From Clostridia bacterium (GTDB taxonomy: Bacteria > Bacillota > Clostridia > Saccharofermentanales > UBA5734): a stretch of 19,001 nt of DNA. Position numbers and translations under genes: made by a program. The notes under the pieces are model-generated. The model saw nothing but the letters and a program-made list of their open reading frames with translations. It searched no databases and was not told the DNA's origin. Below are positions 1 through 6,958 of the stretch, piece by piece. Every line of letters starts with the position of its first letter. The first letter of the stretch is position 1. The stretch lies in contig JAGOFF010000017.1 in NCBI GenBank assembly GCA_017997315.1, positions 1 through 19,001 of the forward strand. The letters are read 5' to 3'.

Positions 1-1031
1 TTGTATGCGCACGGGCCCCCATCAAGGTCGATCATGAAATGGAAATAGTTGAACCAGCGGTCCGGCCCCGAAGCGCGCGCTTCGACATACGCCAGTGCCA
101 GCCGGTCGTATTCTTCGCGGATTACGAGCAGATCCTCCGCCCGCAGCTCATATCCGCACCCATCGGGCGCCACGACCGGTTCCACCGAAATCTGGCGTAC
201 CCCCAGCGAGGCGATATGAAGGACATCCTTGGAAAAATCGAGATTGTGCCGGGTAAAGGTGCCCCGCACATAATGCTCCCGCTCCCCGCGTTCCTCGACA
301 AACCGCCGGATGGAAGCCGCGACCTTGTCATAGGAACCGCGTCCTCCCGCGTCCGGACGCATCCGGTCATGGGTTTCCGGGCGCCCGTCCAGGCTGAGGA
401 CGCAGTTTTTCATGTGCCGGTTGATGAATTCGGTTTTATCCGCGTCCAGCAGCGTCGCATTGGTCGTGATGGTCAGGCGGATGTTCTTGCCTTCCTCCGC
501 GCCGCGCTTTTCACAGTACTCCGTCAGAGCCGTGACGACCGGCCAGTTCAGCAGCGGTTCTCCCCCGAAGAAATCGATGTCGAGGTTCCTCCTCGGGCCG
601 GACTCCCGGATCAGGAAATCGACTGCTTTTCGGCCGGTATCGAGATCCATGCGGCAGCGGGATCCGGTACCGTAATCCCCGGTTCCCGCGAAACAGTACC
701 GACAGCGAAGATTGCAGTCGTGCGCCGCATGCAGGCACATCGATTTGATCCTGGGGCGGTCGGGATACAGGACCGAAAGGTCCGGTACGGGTGCCGCGGG
801 TGCAAACAGTAGGCGCTCGCGGATCAGCCCGTCCACTTCGTCCGCACAGGCGGACACCCCCTCGCCCAGCCGGGCGGCGAGATCGGCCAGCACGGGTTCC
901 GCAGGTCGTACGCCACCGGCGCGGTCATATTCCTCCAGCACCTGATAGGCGGTTTCATCCACGGTATGGAGAGCTCCGGTCTGCGGATCAAATGCCAGCC
1001 GGTCGCCATGCATGCGAAACAGGTGAATCAA
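1..1031 (-). CDS. scfB: SCIFF peptide maturase, radical SAM thioether-forming enzyme (partial, C-terminus beyond the left edge)
   Basis: This is the radical SAM enzyme that is expected to install Cys-derived thioether cross-links in the SCIFF precursor encoded just upstream. About 343 codons are visible and the frame stays open to the window edge; family members are about 450 residues, so the C-terminal SPASM/auxiliary cluster region is mostly missing. The N-terminal part (about residues 1-95, beginning MIHLFRMHGDRLAFDP) matches the peptide-recognition segment of this family. The 4Fe-4S/SAM motif CNLRCRYC gives C106, C110 and C113, followed by the GGEP motif at residues 156-159. The last visible residues, GGPCAY with C341, match the entry to the auxiliary cluster region. 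The start is a TTG at 1029-1031, chosen because GGAGG lies 7 bases upstream and no ATG is available at the family's usual N-terminus. The gene follows scfA by 100 bases that contain a hairpin. Family identity is clear; the exact cross-link made is inferred from known relatives. Confidence 0.93.
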   Translation of the reverse strand, partial: MIHLFRMHGDRLAFDPQTGALHTVDETAYQVLEEYDRAGGVRPAEPVLADLAARLGEGVSACADEVDGLIRERLLFAPAAPVPDLSVLYPDRPRIKSMCLHAAHDCNLRCRYCFAGTGDYGTGSRCRMDLDTGRKAVDFLIRESGPRRNLDIDFFGGEPLLNWPVVTALTEYCEKRGAEEGKNIRLTITTNATLLDADKTEFINRHMKNCVLSLDGRPETHDRMRPDAGGRGSYDKVAASIRRFVEERGEREHYVRGTFTRHNLDFSKDVLHIASLGVRQISVEPVVAPDGCGYELRAEDLLVIREEYDRLALAYVEARASGPDRWFNYFHFMIDLDGGPCAY

Positions 1032-1037
1032 CGGGAT

Positions 1038-1043
1038 ACCTCC
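1038..1043 (-). promoter_or_regulatory. Ribosome binding site that sets the TTG start of scfB
   Basis: The minus strand reads GGAGGT, 6-7 bases before a TTG codon at 1029-1031. The next in-frame ATG is codon 7, which would remove part of the conserved N-terminus. This supports TTG as the start. Confidence 0.7.
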
Positions 1044-1066
1044 GTTCTGATTTGAAAAGGATGGAA

Positions 1067-1100
1067 AACGGATAGCGGAAGGTCGCTCCCGCTATCCGTT
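1067..1100 (-). terminator. Perfect 12-bp hairpin between scfA and scfB (possible attenuator)
   Basis: The arms AACGGATAGCGG and CCGCTATCCGTT pair perfectly over 12 bp, around a 10-base loop. On the minus strand the second arm ends in TT and is followed by TTCCATCC, so the U-tract is weak. The hairpin lies 31 bases after the scfA stop and ahead of the scfB ribosome binding site. I infer partial termination or 3'-end protection of a short scfA transcript, which would let the precursor peptide be made in excess of its enzyme. It is too GC-rich and long to be chance, but its function is not shown by the sequence. Confidence 0.6.
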
Positions 1101-1131
1101 CATGACCTGATCGGCCGGTCCGGTCCGGTGG

Positions 1132-1275
1132 TTACCGGGCGTTCTCGCAAGGCTGGTTGGCTACGGTGCAGCTCGTCTTGCAGGCGGACTGGCAGGATGT
1201 CTGGCATTCGCCGCAGGCGCGGCCGGAAGCCGGTTTGCGGATGGAGCCCTGGGATACGGTGGTGATGTGCGACAT
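1132..1275 (-). CDS. scfA: SCIFF ranthipeptide precursor (six cysteines in forty-five residues)
   Basis: This 47-residue peptide begins MSHITTVSQGSIRKP and carries six cysteines at positions 21, 24, 28, 32, 36 and 43, in the segment CGECQTSCQSACKTSC followed by TVANQPCEN. This is the hallmark of the SCIFF family, which is found across Clostridia and modified by the neighbouring radical SAM enzyme. In the studied clostridial homologue, as I recall it, a thioether joins Cys32 to Thr37; both residues are at the same positions here. The biological role of the family is not settled. The start codon has a near-perfect AAGGAGG (1284-1290) 8 bases upstream, suggesting strong translation. It follows yajC by 19 bases, so the two genes are very likely co-transcribed. 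The penultimate part reads QPCENAR, with Pro before the last Cys, where I would expect Ala. Confidence 0.96.
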   Translation of the reverse strand: MSHITTVSQGSIRKPASGRACGECQTSCQSACKTSCTVANQPCENAR

Positions 1276-1294
1276 GGCGATATCCTCCTTGGCG

Positions 1295-1624
1295 TTACTC
1301 GCTCACCGGCTTGCGGATGGTGCTGATGGCGGATTTCTTGAACGTGACCAGTGTATTGGCGACGCTGGTGGAGATGGTGACCTCGTCGTCCTTGATGTTG
1401 ACGATCTTGCCGACCAGTCCGCCGATCGTGACGACACTGTCGCCCACGACCATCGCGTCGATCTGCTTCTTCAGGTCTTTTTCCTTTTTCTTCTGCGGGC
1501 GGATGATGATCAGGTACATGAGGCCGAACATCAAAACCAGCGGTACGACCAGCGTCAACAGGGACGAAGTGCTGGTGGCCTCCGTCAAGCCGATGCGGCC
1601 GACGAAAGCGTTAAGGTAGCTCAT
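1295..1624 (-). CDS. yajC: Preprotein translocase-associated protein YajC
   Basis: A 109-residue single-span membrane protein of the YajC family, which associates with the SecDF part of the Sec translocon. Residues 1-20 form a short N-terminal segment, followed by a hydrophobic helix at about 22-41 (SLLTLVVPLVLMFGLMYLII), the family signature RPQKKKEKD at 42-50, and a cytoplasmic beta-rich domain containing VVGDSVVTIGGLVGKIV. The length is normal. The minus strand carries AGGAGGG 9 bases before the ATG. It lies between tgt, as in many bacteria, and scfA, as in many Clostridia; secD and secF are not seen and may lie beyond scfB. No anomaly in sequence. Confidence 0.95.
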   Translation of the reverse strand: MSYLNAFVGRIGLTEATSTSSLLTLVVPLVLMFGLMYLIIIRPQKKKEKDLKKQIDAMVVGDSVVTIGGLVGKIVNIKDDEVTISTSVANTLVTFKKSAISTIRKPVSE

Positions 1625-1730
1625 CGGGGAACCCTCCTAATCAATCTATGGGTGAATCGCTGGACAAATGATACCCTATTCGGCGGGCCGGCGCAACACG
1701 TGTCGGTGTACCGGAGTCCCGCCGGTTCTC

Positions 1731-2873
1731 TTACCGGACTCTCCGGTCGAACGTCCCGCGGTCCCGCAGTTCGTCCCGGAAATCCAGCAGCCGGTCGGAG
1801 CGGATGGCTTCCCGGATCTGACGCATCAGATCCATCAGAAAGTACAGGTTGTGCCAGGACGTGAGCCGCAGGCCGTAGATCTCGTTCGCCTTGATCAGGT
1901 GGCGGATGTACGCGCGGGTATGATCGCGGCAGACCGGGCAGCCGCAGTCCGGATCCAGCGGGCCGAAGTCCCGTGCGCAGGCCGCGTCGCGCACGATCAG
2001 CCTCCCGCGCGAGGTGAACACCGTGCCGTTGCGTCCGATGCGGGTCGGCAGGACGCAGTCGAACATGTCGATCCCGCGGATCGCTCCCTCCACCAGATAG
2101 TCCGGTGATCCCACGCCCATCAGGTAGCGCGGCCGGTCCGCGGGAAGCAGGGGGACTGTCTGCTCCAGCATATCCTTCATGAGTTCCGCGGGCTCGCCGA
2201 CACTCAAGCCGCCCAGCGCGTACCCGGGCAGGTCGAAAGACGTGATCTCCCGGGCGCTCTGCGCCCTCAGGTCGGCATAGGTTCCGCCCTGAACGATTCC
2301 GAACAGCGCCTGACTCTCCGGATGCGCATGGGCGGCGACACACCGTTCCAGCCACCGGGTGGTCCGCTCCAGCGAATGACGCGCATATTCTTTCTCGGCG
2401 GGCCAGGGTGTGCACTCGTCAAAAGCCATGACGATGTCCGAACCAAGGTCGTTCTGGATCCCGATCGACTTCTCGGGGGTGAGCAGATGGCGGGAGCCGT
2501 CCAGATGCGAACGGAAAGCCACGCCGTCCTCCGTGATGTGACGCCGGTCGGACAGGCTGAACACCTGGAATCCGCCGCTGTCGGTCAGGATTGCCCGGTC
2601 CCAGTTCATGAAGCGGTGCAGTCCGCCCGCTTCGCGGACGATCTCTCGCCCCGGGCGCATCCAGAGGTGGTAGGTGTTTGACAGCAGGATTCCCGCGCCC
2701 ATGTCCCGGAGTTCACCGGGCGACATTCCCTTGACGGTCGCCTGTGTCCCGACCGGCATGAACGCCGGGGTTTCGAACGAACCATGCGGTGTGTGTACAA
2801 TGCCCAGTCGTGCGCCGGACTGACGGCAGACATGGAGGGATTCGTAGCGGACCGGTGATTCGGCTTTCAACAC
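1731..2873 (-). CDS. tgt: tRNA-guanine transglycosylase (queuine/preQ1 insertion)
   Basis: Tgt swaps guanine 34 of tRNAs with GUN anticodons for preQ1, the first tRNA-bound step of queuosine formation. The protein has 380 residues, the normal bacterial length. Diagnostic motifs are ILTDSGGFQVFSL with Asp98, FGIVQGG at 191-197, GIDMFDCVLPTR with the catalytic Asp272, and a zinc site made of C310, C312, C315 and H341. The gene overlaps the end of queA by a few bases, and QueA acts on the product of Tgt, so the two belong to one operon. The start is GTG at 2871-2873, or the adjacent TTG at 2868-2870; the GGGAGG at 2877-2882 is better spaced for the TTG, so the true start may be one codon shorter. 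A weak nested hairpin (1710-1747) straddles the stop codon, without a U-tract. Confidence 0.97.
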   Translation of the reverse strand: MLKAESPVRYESLHVCRQSGARLGIVHTPHGSFETPAFMPVGTQATVKGMSPGELRDMGAGILLSNTYHLWMRPGREIVREAGGLHRFMNWDRAILTDSGGFQVFSLSDRRHITEDGVAFRSHLDGSRHLLTPEKSIGIQNDLGSDIVMAFDECTPWPAEKEYARHSLERTTRWLERCVAAHAHPESQALFGIVQGGTYADLRAQSAREITSFDLPGYALGGLSVGEPAELMKDMLEQTVPLLPADRPRYLMGVGSPDYLVEGAIRGIDMFDCVLPTRIGRNGTVFTSRGRLIVRDAACARDFGPLDPDCGCPVCRDHTRAYIRHLIKANEIYGLRLTSWHNLYFLMDLMRQIREAIRSDRLLDFRDELRDRGTFDRRVR

Positions 2874-3931
2874 GCACCTCCCGATCCGGAATCCGTTCCG
2901 GACGGTTTTGTGACGAACATCGCGTCTCCGAAACTGAAAAAGCGGTACTCTTTCTGCACGGCTTCCTGATAGGCTGACAGGACATTCTCACGTCCTGCAA
3001 AAGCGGATACAAGCATGATCAAGGTGGATTCCGGCAGATGAAAGTTTGTTAGAAGCGCATCGATAGCCTTAAATCGATATCCCGGGTATATGAAGATCTC
3101 CGTCCAGCCGGATCCGGCTTTCACAACTCCATCTTCCTCCGCAACGGTCTCAATGACCCTGCAGGAGGTGGTGCCCACGGCGATCACCCGTCCGCCGGCC
3201 TCACGGGCCGCATTGATCGTCCGGGCGCATTCCGCAGACATCTCGTAATACTCCCGGTGCATGACATGTTTCCGGATGTCGTCCTCCTTGACAGGGCGGA
3301 AGGTTCCGGGTCCGACATGGAGCGTGAGCTCCGCAACCGCGACACCGGAACGGCGGATCGTATCCAGCATTCCGGTCGTGAAATGGAGTCCTGCGGTCGG
3401 CGCGGCGGCAGACCCCGCAAAACGCGCATACACCGTCTGGTATCGTTCTTTGTCGAGGAGTTCCTCATGGATGTAGGGCGGCAGCGGCACGGCTCCCGCA
3501 CGGTCCAGCAGCTCATCCCAGGGACCTTCGTGGAAAAACCGGACCACCCGTCCGCCGTCCGGAAGGATCTCCGTCACTTCCGCCTCCAGTTCGCCGGGCA
3601 GGAACACCACACGATGACCGGGGTGCAGCCGGCGGCCGGGACGGACCATCGTTTCCCAGCAGTCCTGATCCCTGCGCTCCAACAGCAGAAACTCCACCGC
3701 CGAGCCGGTGTCCGCGCGGCGTCCGAGAAGCCGTGCCGGGATCACACGGGTATTGTTGACGACCAGACAGTCGCCGGGGACCAGCAGGGATGGAAAATCC
3801 TGGAATCCGAGATGGCGGATGCCGCCGGACGTACCGTCCAGGCACAGGAGGCGGGACATGCTCCGTTCGGGGGCCGGATGTTGGGCGATCAACCTCTCCG
3901 GAAGGTTATAATGGAAGTCCGATCTTTTCAT
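2867..3931 (-). CDS. queA: S-adenosylmethionine:tRNA ribosyltransferase-isomerase
   Basis: QueA transfers and isomerises the ribosyl group of SAM onto preQ1 in tRNA, giving epoxyqueuosine. The protein has 354 residues, full length for the family. Visible signatures are FHYNLPERLIAQHP at 6-19, VVNNTRVIPARL at 57-68, AAPTAGLHFT at 176-185, HVGPGTFRPV at 205-214, VGTTSCRVIE at 252-261 and LTNFHLPESTLIMLVSAFAG at 294-313. The ATG at 3929-3931 has AGGTGAT just upstream. It is the first gene of a minus-strand run that continues with tgt and yajC, read from a promoter in the gap shared with dapA. The last dozen residues are Ser/Gly-rich and probably disordered; they exist because the gene runs into the tgt start. 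Confidence 0.97.
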   Translation of the reverse strand: MKRSDFHYNLPERLIAQHPAPERSMSRLLCLDGTSGGIRHLGFQDFPSLLVPGDCLVVNNTRVIPARLLGRRADTGSAVEFLLLERRDQDCWETMVRPGRRLHPGHRVVFLPGELEAEVTEILPDGGRVVRFFHEGPWDELLDRAGAVPLPPYIHEELLDKERYQTVYARFAGSAAAPTAGLHFTTGMLDTIRRSGVAVAELTLHVGPGTFRPVKEDDIRKHVMHREYYEMSAECARTINAAREAGGRVIAVGTTSCRVIETVAEEDGVVKAGSGWTEIFIYPGYRFKAIDALLTNFHLPESTLIMLVSAFAGRENVLSAYQEAVQKEYRFFSFGDAMFVTKPSGTDSGSGGAC

Positions 3932-3999
3932 ATCACCTGCACTGCCTCGGAATCATCGCCGGAATGTCCTGATTTCAGGGTCCGGCCGGGTCACAGGGC

Positions 4000-4027
4000 A
4001 TTATACAATAATTGACGGTCCTGTACA
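4000..4027 (-). promoter_or_regulatory. Candidate sigma-A promoter for queA-tgt-yajC-scfA-scfB
   Basis: The minus strand contains a perfect TATAAT (4000-4005). Sixteen bases further upstream is TGTACA (4022-4027), a 4-of-6 match to TTGACA. The -35 match is weak but the -10 is ideal, 69 bases upstream of the queA start. It overlaps the dapA promoter on the other strand. Confidence 0.5.
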
Positions 4028-4041
4028 GTCGATGTTATGAT
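4012..4041 (+). promoter_or_regulatory. Sigma-A promoter for dapA-dapB
   Basis: TTGACG (4012-4017), an 18-base spacer and TATGAT (4036-4041) form a good vegetative promoter 52 bases ahead of dapA. The spacer contains the palindrome CTGTACAG (4021-4028), which is also part of the likely -35 of the opposing queA promoter. No lysine riboswitch fits in the short leader. Confidence 0.65.
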
Positions 4042-4092
4042 CGTGCCATCTTTCGGCCTGCACCGGCCTACGCTTTATGGGAGGACACCGAT

Positions 4093-4977
4093 ATGAAAAA
4101 GCCGGTCTTTACCGGATCCGGAGTCGCCATCGTCACCCCGTTCCGGGATTCCGGCGTGGATTTCGCCAAACTGGCCGAGTTGTGCGAGTATCACATTCTC
4201 AACGCGACCGATGCCATCGTGGTCGCGGGAACGACCGGGGAAGCCTCCACCATGCCGGACGACGAGCATATCGCAACCATCCGCTGTGTCGTCGAGGCGG
4301 TCAACGGCCGCATACCGGTCATCGCGGGCGTCGGGAGCAACGATACGGGCCACGCGGTCCGGCTCAGCCGCCTTGCCACCGGTTGCGGGGCCGACGCGCT
4401 GCTGCACGTCTCCCCGTACTACAATAAAACCTCGCAGAACGGACTGTACCGGCATTTTGCCATGATCGCGGACTCGGTCGATCTGCCGATCATCCTGTAC
4501 AACATCCCGGGACGGACCGGGATGAATATCGATCCTGCGACTCTGCAGCGTCTGTCGCGCATCGAAAACATCGTCGGGGTCAAGGAATGCCGCATCGAAC
4601 AGGCCGCCGAGACGGCCTGGCTCTGCGGGGACGATTTCGCCCAGTATTCCGGGGAAGACGCACTGGTGCTTCCGATGCTCTCCTACGGAGGGAAAGGCGT
4701 GATCTCTGTTGCGGCGAACATCATTCCGCGCATCATGCACGACATGGTCGCCCTCTACCTCGCCGGGGACACCGCCGCCGCGACGCGTCTCCAGATCGAG
4801 CAGATTCCGCTGGTCAAGGCGTTGTTCAGCGATGTGAATCCGATTCCCGTCAAGGCCGCGATGAACATGATGGGCATGGCGGTCGGCGATTGCCGGCTCC
4901 CGCTGTGCGAGATGACGGACGCAGCGCTCGACGCCCTTCGTCAGACACTCGGCCGCTACGGCCTGATCCCGGCATGA
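4093..4977 (+). CDS. dapA: 4-hydroxy-tetrahydrodipicolinate synthase
   Basis: DapA condenses pyruvate with aspartate semialdehyde, the first committed step toward diaminopimelate and lysine. The product has 294 residues, normal for the family. It shows the TIM-barrel motifs VAGTTGEAST at 44-53, VSPYYNKTSQNGLYRHF at 106-122 (Tyr110), LYNIPGRTGMNI at 135-146 (Tyr136, Arg141) and VGVKECR at 161-167, with the Schiff-base Lys164. The ATG at 4093 is preferred to an upstream in-frame TTG/ATG extension because GGGAGG (4079-4084) lies 8 bases before it and MKKPVFTGSGVAIVTPF is the usual N-terminus. The upstream part of the open frame also contains the promoter. dapB overlaps its stop by four bases. 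Confidence 0.97.
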   Translation: MKKPVFTGSGVAIVTPFRDSGVDFAKLAELCEYHILNATDAIVVAGTTGEASTMPDDEHIATIRCVVEAVNGRIPVIAGVGSNDTGHAVRLSRLATGCGADALLHVSPYYNKTSQNGLYRHFAMIADSVDLPIILYNIPGRTGMNIDPATLQRLSRIENIVGVKECRIEQAAETAWLCGDDFAQYSGEDALVLPMLSYGGKGVISVAANIIPRIMHDMVALYLAGDTAAATRLQIEQIPLVKALFSDVNPIPVKAAMNMMGMAVGDCRLPLCEMTDAALDALRQTLGRYGLIPA

Positions 4978-5765
4978 GCGCCGGTCCGATCCGCCTCTTC
5001 CTGGCGGGCTGCAACGGGAGGATGGGGCACGTGGTCGAACGCCTCGTGTCGGAGAGCGGCGATCTGCGCATTTCTGCCGGCTGCGATGCGAACCTGCCCC
5101 GGAATCCGGCCTATCCTGTCTTCTCCGACATGACGCTGTGCGATGTCGACTACGATGTGCTTGTCGATTTCTCACACCCGAGCGCATTCCCCTCCATGAT
5201 CGCGTTGTCTCACAGGACCGGTAAACCGGCTGTCGTATGCGTTACAGGACTGACTGGCGAACAACTGTCGGAGCTTCATGATTTTTCCCGGGACCATCCG
5301 GTTTTCCAGTCACCCAACATGTCGCTTGGCGTCAACCTGCTGACGCATCTCGTGGAAAAAGCCGCGGAGGTGCTGTATCCGGATTTCGATATTGAAATCG
5401 TCGAAGCGCACCACAACCAGAAACTGGACGCGCCGTCCGGAACCGCACTTCTGATCGCCGACGCCGCCAAGCGTGTCCGGGACCGTCAAGCCGAGAGGGA
5501 CGGCGGACCGGAGTGCGGGTATGTGTACGATCGCCACGATGTCCGCAGAAAGCGTTCACCGGGCGAGATCGGCATCCATTCGATCCGCGGAGGCAGCATT
5601 GTCGGAGATCATGAAGTGATCTTTGCCGGTCAGGACGAAGTCGTCCGGCTCTCCCACTCCATTGCCTCCCGCGAGGTTTTCGGCCGGGGCGCACTGGCCG
5701 CGGCACGGTATATGGCCGGCAAGGGGCCGGGATTTTACACGATGAAGGACCTGATCGGCGGCTGA
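4974..5765 (+). CDS. dapB: 4-hydroxy-tetrahydrodipicolinate reductase
   Basis: DapB reduces the DapA product with NAD(P)H. The 263-residue protein begins with the nucleotide-binding loop IRLFLAGCNGRMG (residues 6-18) and has VDFSHPSA at 64-71, TGLTGEQL at 91-98, and the substrate motif EAHHNQKLDAPSGTA at 144-158 with His146, His147 and Lys150. GEIGIHSIRGGSIVGDHEVI (197-216) is also characteristic. Length and motifs are complete. The ATG overlaps the dapA stop as ATGA, without a good ribosome binding site of its own, so translational coupling to dapA is likely. Transcription probably ends at the hairpin about 40 bases after the stop. Confidence 0.97.
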   Translation: MSAGPIRLFLAGCNGRMGHVVERLVSESGDLRISAGCDANLPRNPAYPVFSDMTLCDVDYDVLVDFSHPSAFPSMIALSHRTGKPAVVCVTGLTGEQLSELHDFSRDHPVFQSPNMSLGVNLLTHLVEKAAEVLYPDFDIEIVEAHHNQKLDAPSGTALLIADAAKRVRDRQAERDGGPECGYVYDRHDVRRKRSPGEIGIHSIRGGSIVGDHEVIFAGQDEVVRLSHSIASREVFGRGALAAARYMAGKGPGFYTMKDLIGG

Positions 5766-5807
5766 TACGGACGCGATCGGGACCGCAACCCGCCATTGAG
5801 GATCCGA

Positions 5808-5843
5808 AAAGCCCCTGCCGTCCGGAGATGCGGCAGGGGCTTT
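5808..5843. terminator. Bidirectional intrinsic terminator between dapB and the YesL-like gene
   Basis: A perfect 13-bp stem, AAAGCCCCTGCCG with CGGCAGGGGCTTT, surrounds a 10-base loop. It lies between two genes that converge on it: the dapB stop is about 40 bases to the left and the minus-strand gene ends about 40 bases to the right. A-runs on one arm become U-runs on the other, so it can act in both directions, though the U-tracts are short. Confidence 0.85.
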
Positions 5844-5884
5844 GTCATCCATCCGGTCATTTCGGCCGGTCAGACATCGTTCTT

Positions 5885-6916
5885 CTACGGATTCTCCGGC
5901 GGGGTCGCGTCATCCGGGCCGCGTTCCGCGGTTTCCGGCCGGTCGTCATCCACCATGTCTTCCAGGGTGACCCCTTCCTGCTCTCCGACAAGGTCCGCCT
6001 CCTGCTCCAGCCGTTGGATCATGAAACGGTCCAACTGCTGGTAGGCGTAGAAATTGGTAAGCAGAAACTGGATCCCGAATCCGATCACGACATAGTACAG
6101 GATCAGGATGTAGAAACCGAGCAACTGGAGAAAAACCAGCAGGAGAGCCGGAACGATCAGGTTGAGGACAATGCCGATCAGGAAAATGCCGAGATTGGGA
6201 AACAGCCGCAGTGTGAAAAACAGGAACGCGTTTTTATAGATGTTTTTCAGAGACAGCTTGAACGTCACCATCATCGGGTAGATGTACATCTGCATGACCG
6301 TGAAGATCGTGAACACCAGCAAGATGAATCCGGTGACCAGCAGCCTCAGGAACTGGTTGTCGATGACGGACCGGTAGAAACCGAGACTGACCACCATCGC
6401 GACGGACGCCACAATCCCGATCAGGGAAGCCACGAGGGACTGCCCGGCGTTCTTTTTCGCGTGCTCCCAGAAATCGGACCAGATGAAAGCATGTTCCTCG
6501 CGGGAATAGTTCCTCAGTACATAAGTCATGCCGGCGTGGACCGGACCCAGCACAAACATGGCCATCGAAACCAGGAAGACCGCAGTCAGCACATAGAGAA
6601 ACACCAGAACCATGTTGGAGAAGGCTTCCGGAGTGATCCCTTCCGCCAGACTGCCGACGACCTCCGCGGAACCGAAATATTCGGTGAGCCGCTCCACCGT
6701 GATCTTCGGGAAAAGGAAACGCAGCAAAGCCGGTGCAAGGACGATGGCCAGGGCGATGACCGGCAGGCTCCCGACCACATACATCAGGTTCAACGTGGCG
6801 ATCTTCCAGAATTTTCTGCCCAGAACCCCGAAGAAGCGGGCGGCCGGGCCCTTGTTCAGGTCCTCCTCATATACGCCGGGACCTTCCTTGGTATATCGGT
6901 TGCTTAATAATGACAT
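5885..6916 (-). CDS. YesL-like (DUF624) multi-pass membrane protein, enlarged
   Basis: A 343-residue polytopic membrane protein that I assign to the DUF624/YesL family from two signatures: GPAARFFGVLGRKFWKIATL at 23-42 (typical N-terminal motif) and GPVHAGMTYVLRNYSREEHA at 124-143, followed by WSDFWEHAKKN. Members are often found beside carbohydrate transport genes in Firmicutes, but their function is unknown. Hydrophobic segments lie near 38-67, 101-124, 160-182, 190-213, 240-262 and 264-288. Most members I know are near 210 residues; this one is longer, with an extra segment at about 70-100 between the first two helices, an extended membrane region, and a strongly acidic, Pro-rich tail (303-343). 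AGGAGG lies 5 bases before the ATG. It follows trmFO by 42 bases on the same strand and may be co-transcribed, though its role there is unclear. Confidence 0.75.
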   Translation of the reverse strand: MSLLSNRYTKEGPGVYEEDLNKGPAARFFGVLGRKFWKIATLNLMYVVGSLPVIALAIVLAPALLRFLFPKITVERLTEYFGSAEVVGSLAEGITPEAFSNMVLVFLYVLTAVFLVSMAMFVLGPVHAGMTYVLRNYSREEHAFIWSDFWEHAKKNAGQSLVASLIGIVASVAMVVSLGFYRSVIDNQFLRLLVTGFILLVFTIFTVMQMYIYPMMVTFKLSLKNIYKNAFLFFTLRLFPNLGIFLIGIVLNLIVPALLLVFLQLLGFYILILYYVVIGFGIQFLLTNFYAYQQLDRFMIQRLEQEADLVGEQEGVTLEDMVDDDRPETAERGPDDATPPENP

Positions 6917-6940
6917 ATTAGCCTCCTGTGAGCGGACGGA

Positions 6941-6957
6941 CGAGCCGTATCGGCTCG
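6941..6957 (-). other. Short hairpin between trmFO and the YesL-like gene
   Basis: CGAGCCG, TAT, CGGCTCG: a perfect 7-bp stem with a three-base loop, two bases after the trmFO stop. No U-tract follows on the minus strand, so it is a weak terminator candidate at best; it may trim or protect an mRNA end. Confidence 0.4.
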
Positions 6958-6958
6958 A

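Noticed and set aside
39..812. Long plus-strand open frame of 257 codons
   Set aside because: It is the antisense of scfB, whose reading frame has clear radical SAM motifs; long antisense frames are expected in GC-rich coding DNA.
1710..1747. Nested inverted repeat (ACCGGAG/CTCCGGT outer, CCGGT/ACCGG inner) over the tgt stop as a terminator
   Set aside because: Stems are short and interrupted, no U-tract follows on the minus strand, and yajC is closely placed downstream; CCGG-rich words are common in this DNA.
4042..4092. Lysine riboswitch before dapA
   Set aside because: The leader after the predicted promoter is only about 45 bases, far too short for the lysine riboswitch, and none of its conserved pairing is seen.
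5828..6907. Plus-strand open frame of 359 codons rich in His, Gln, Asp and Glu
   Set aside because: It mirrors the hydrophobic codons of the YesL-like gene on the opposite strand; composition is that of an antisense shadow and no ribosome site or motif supports it.
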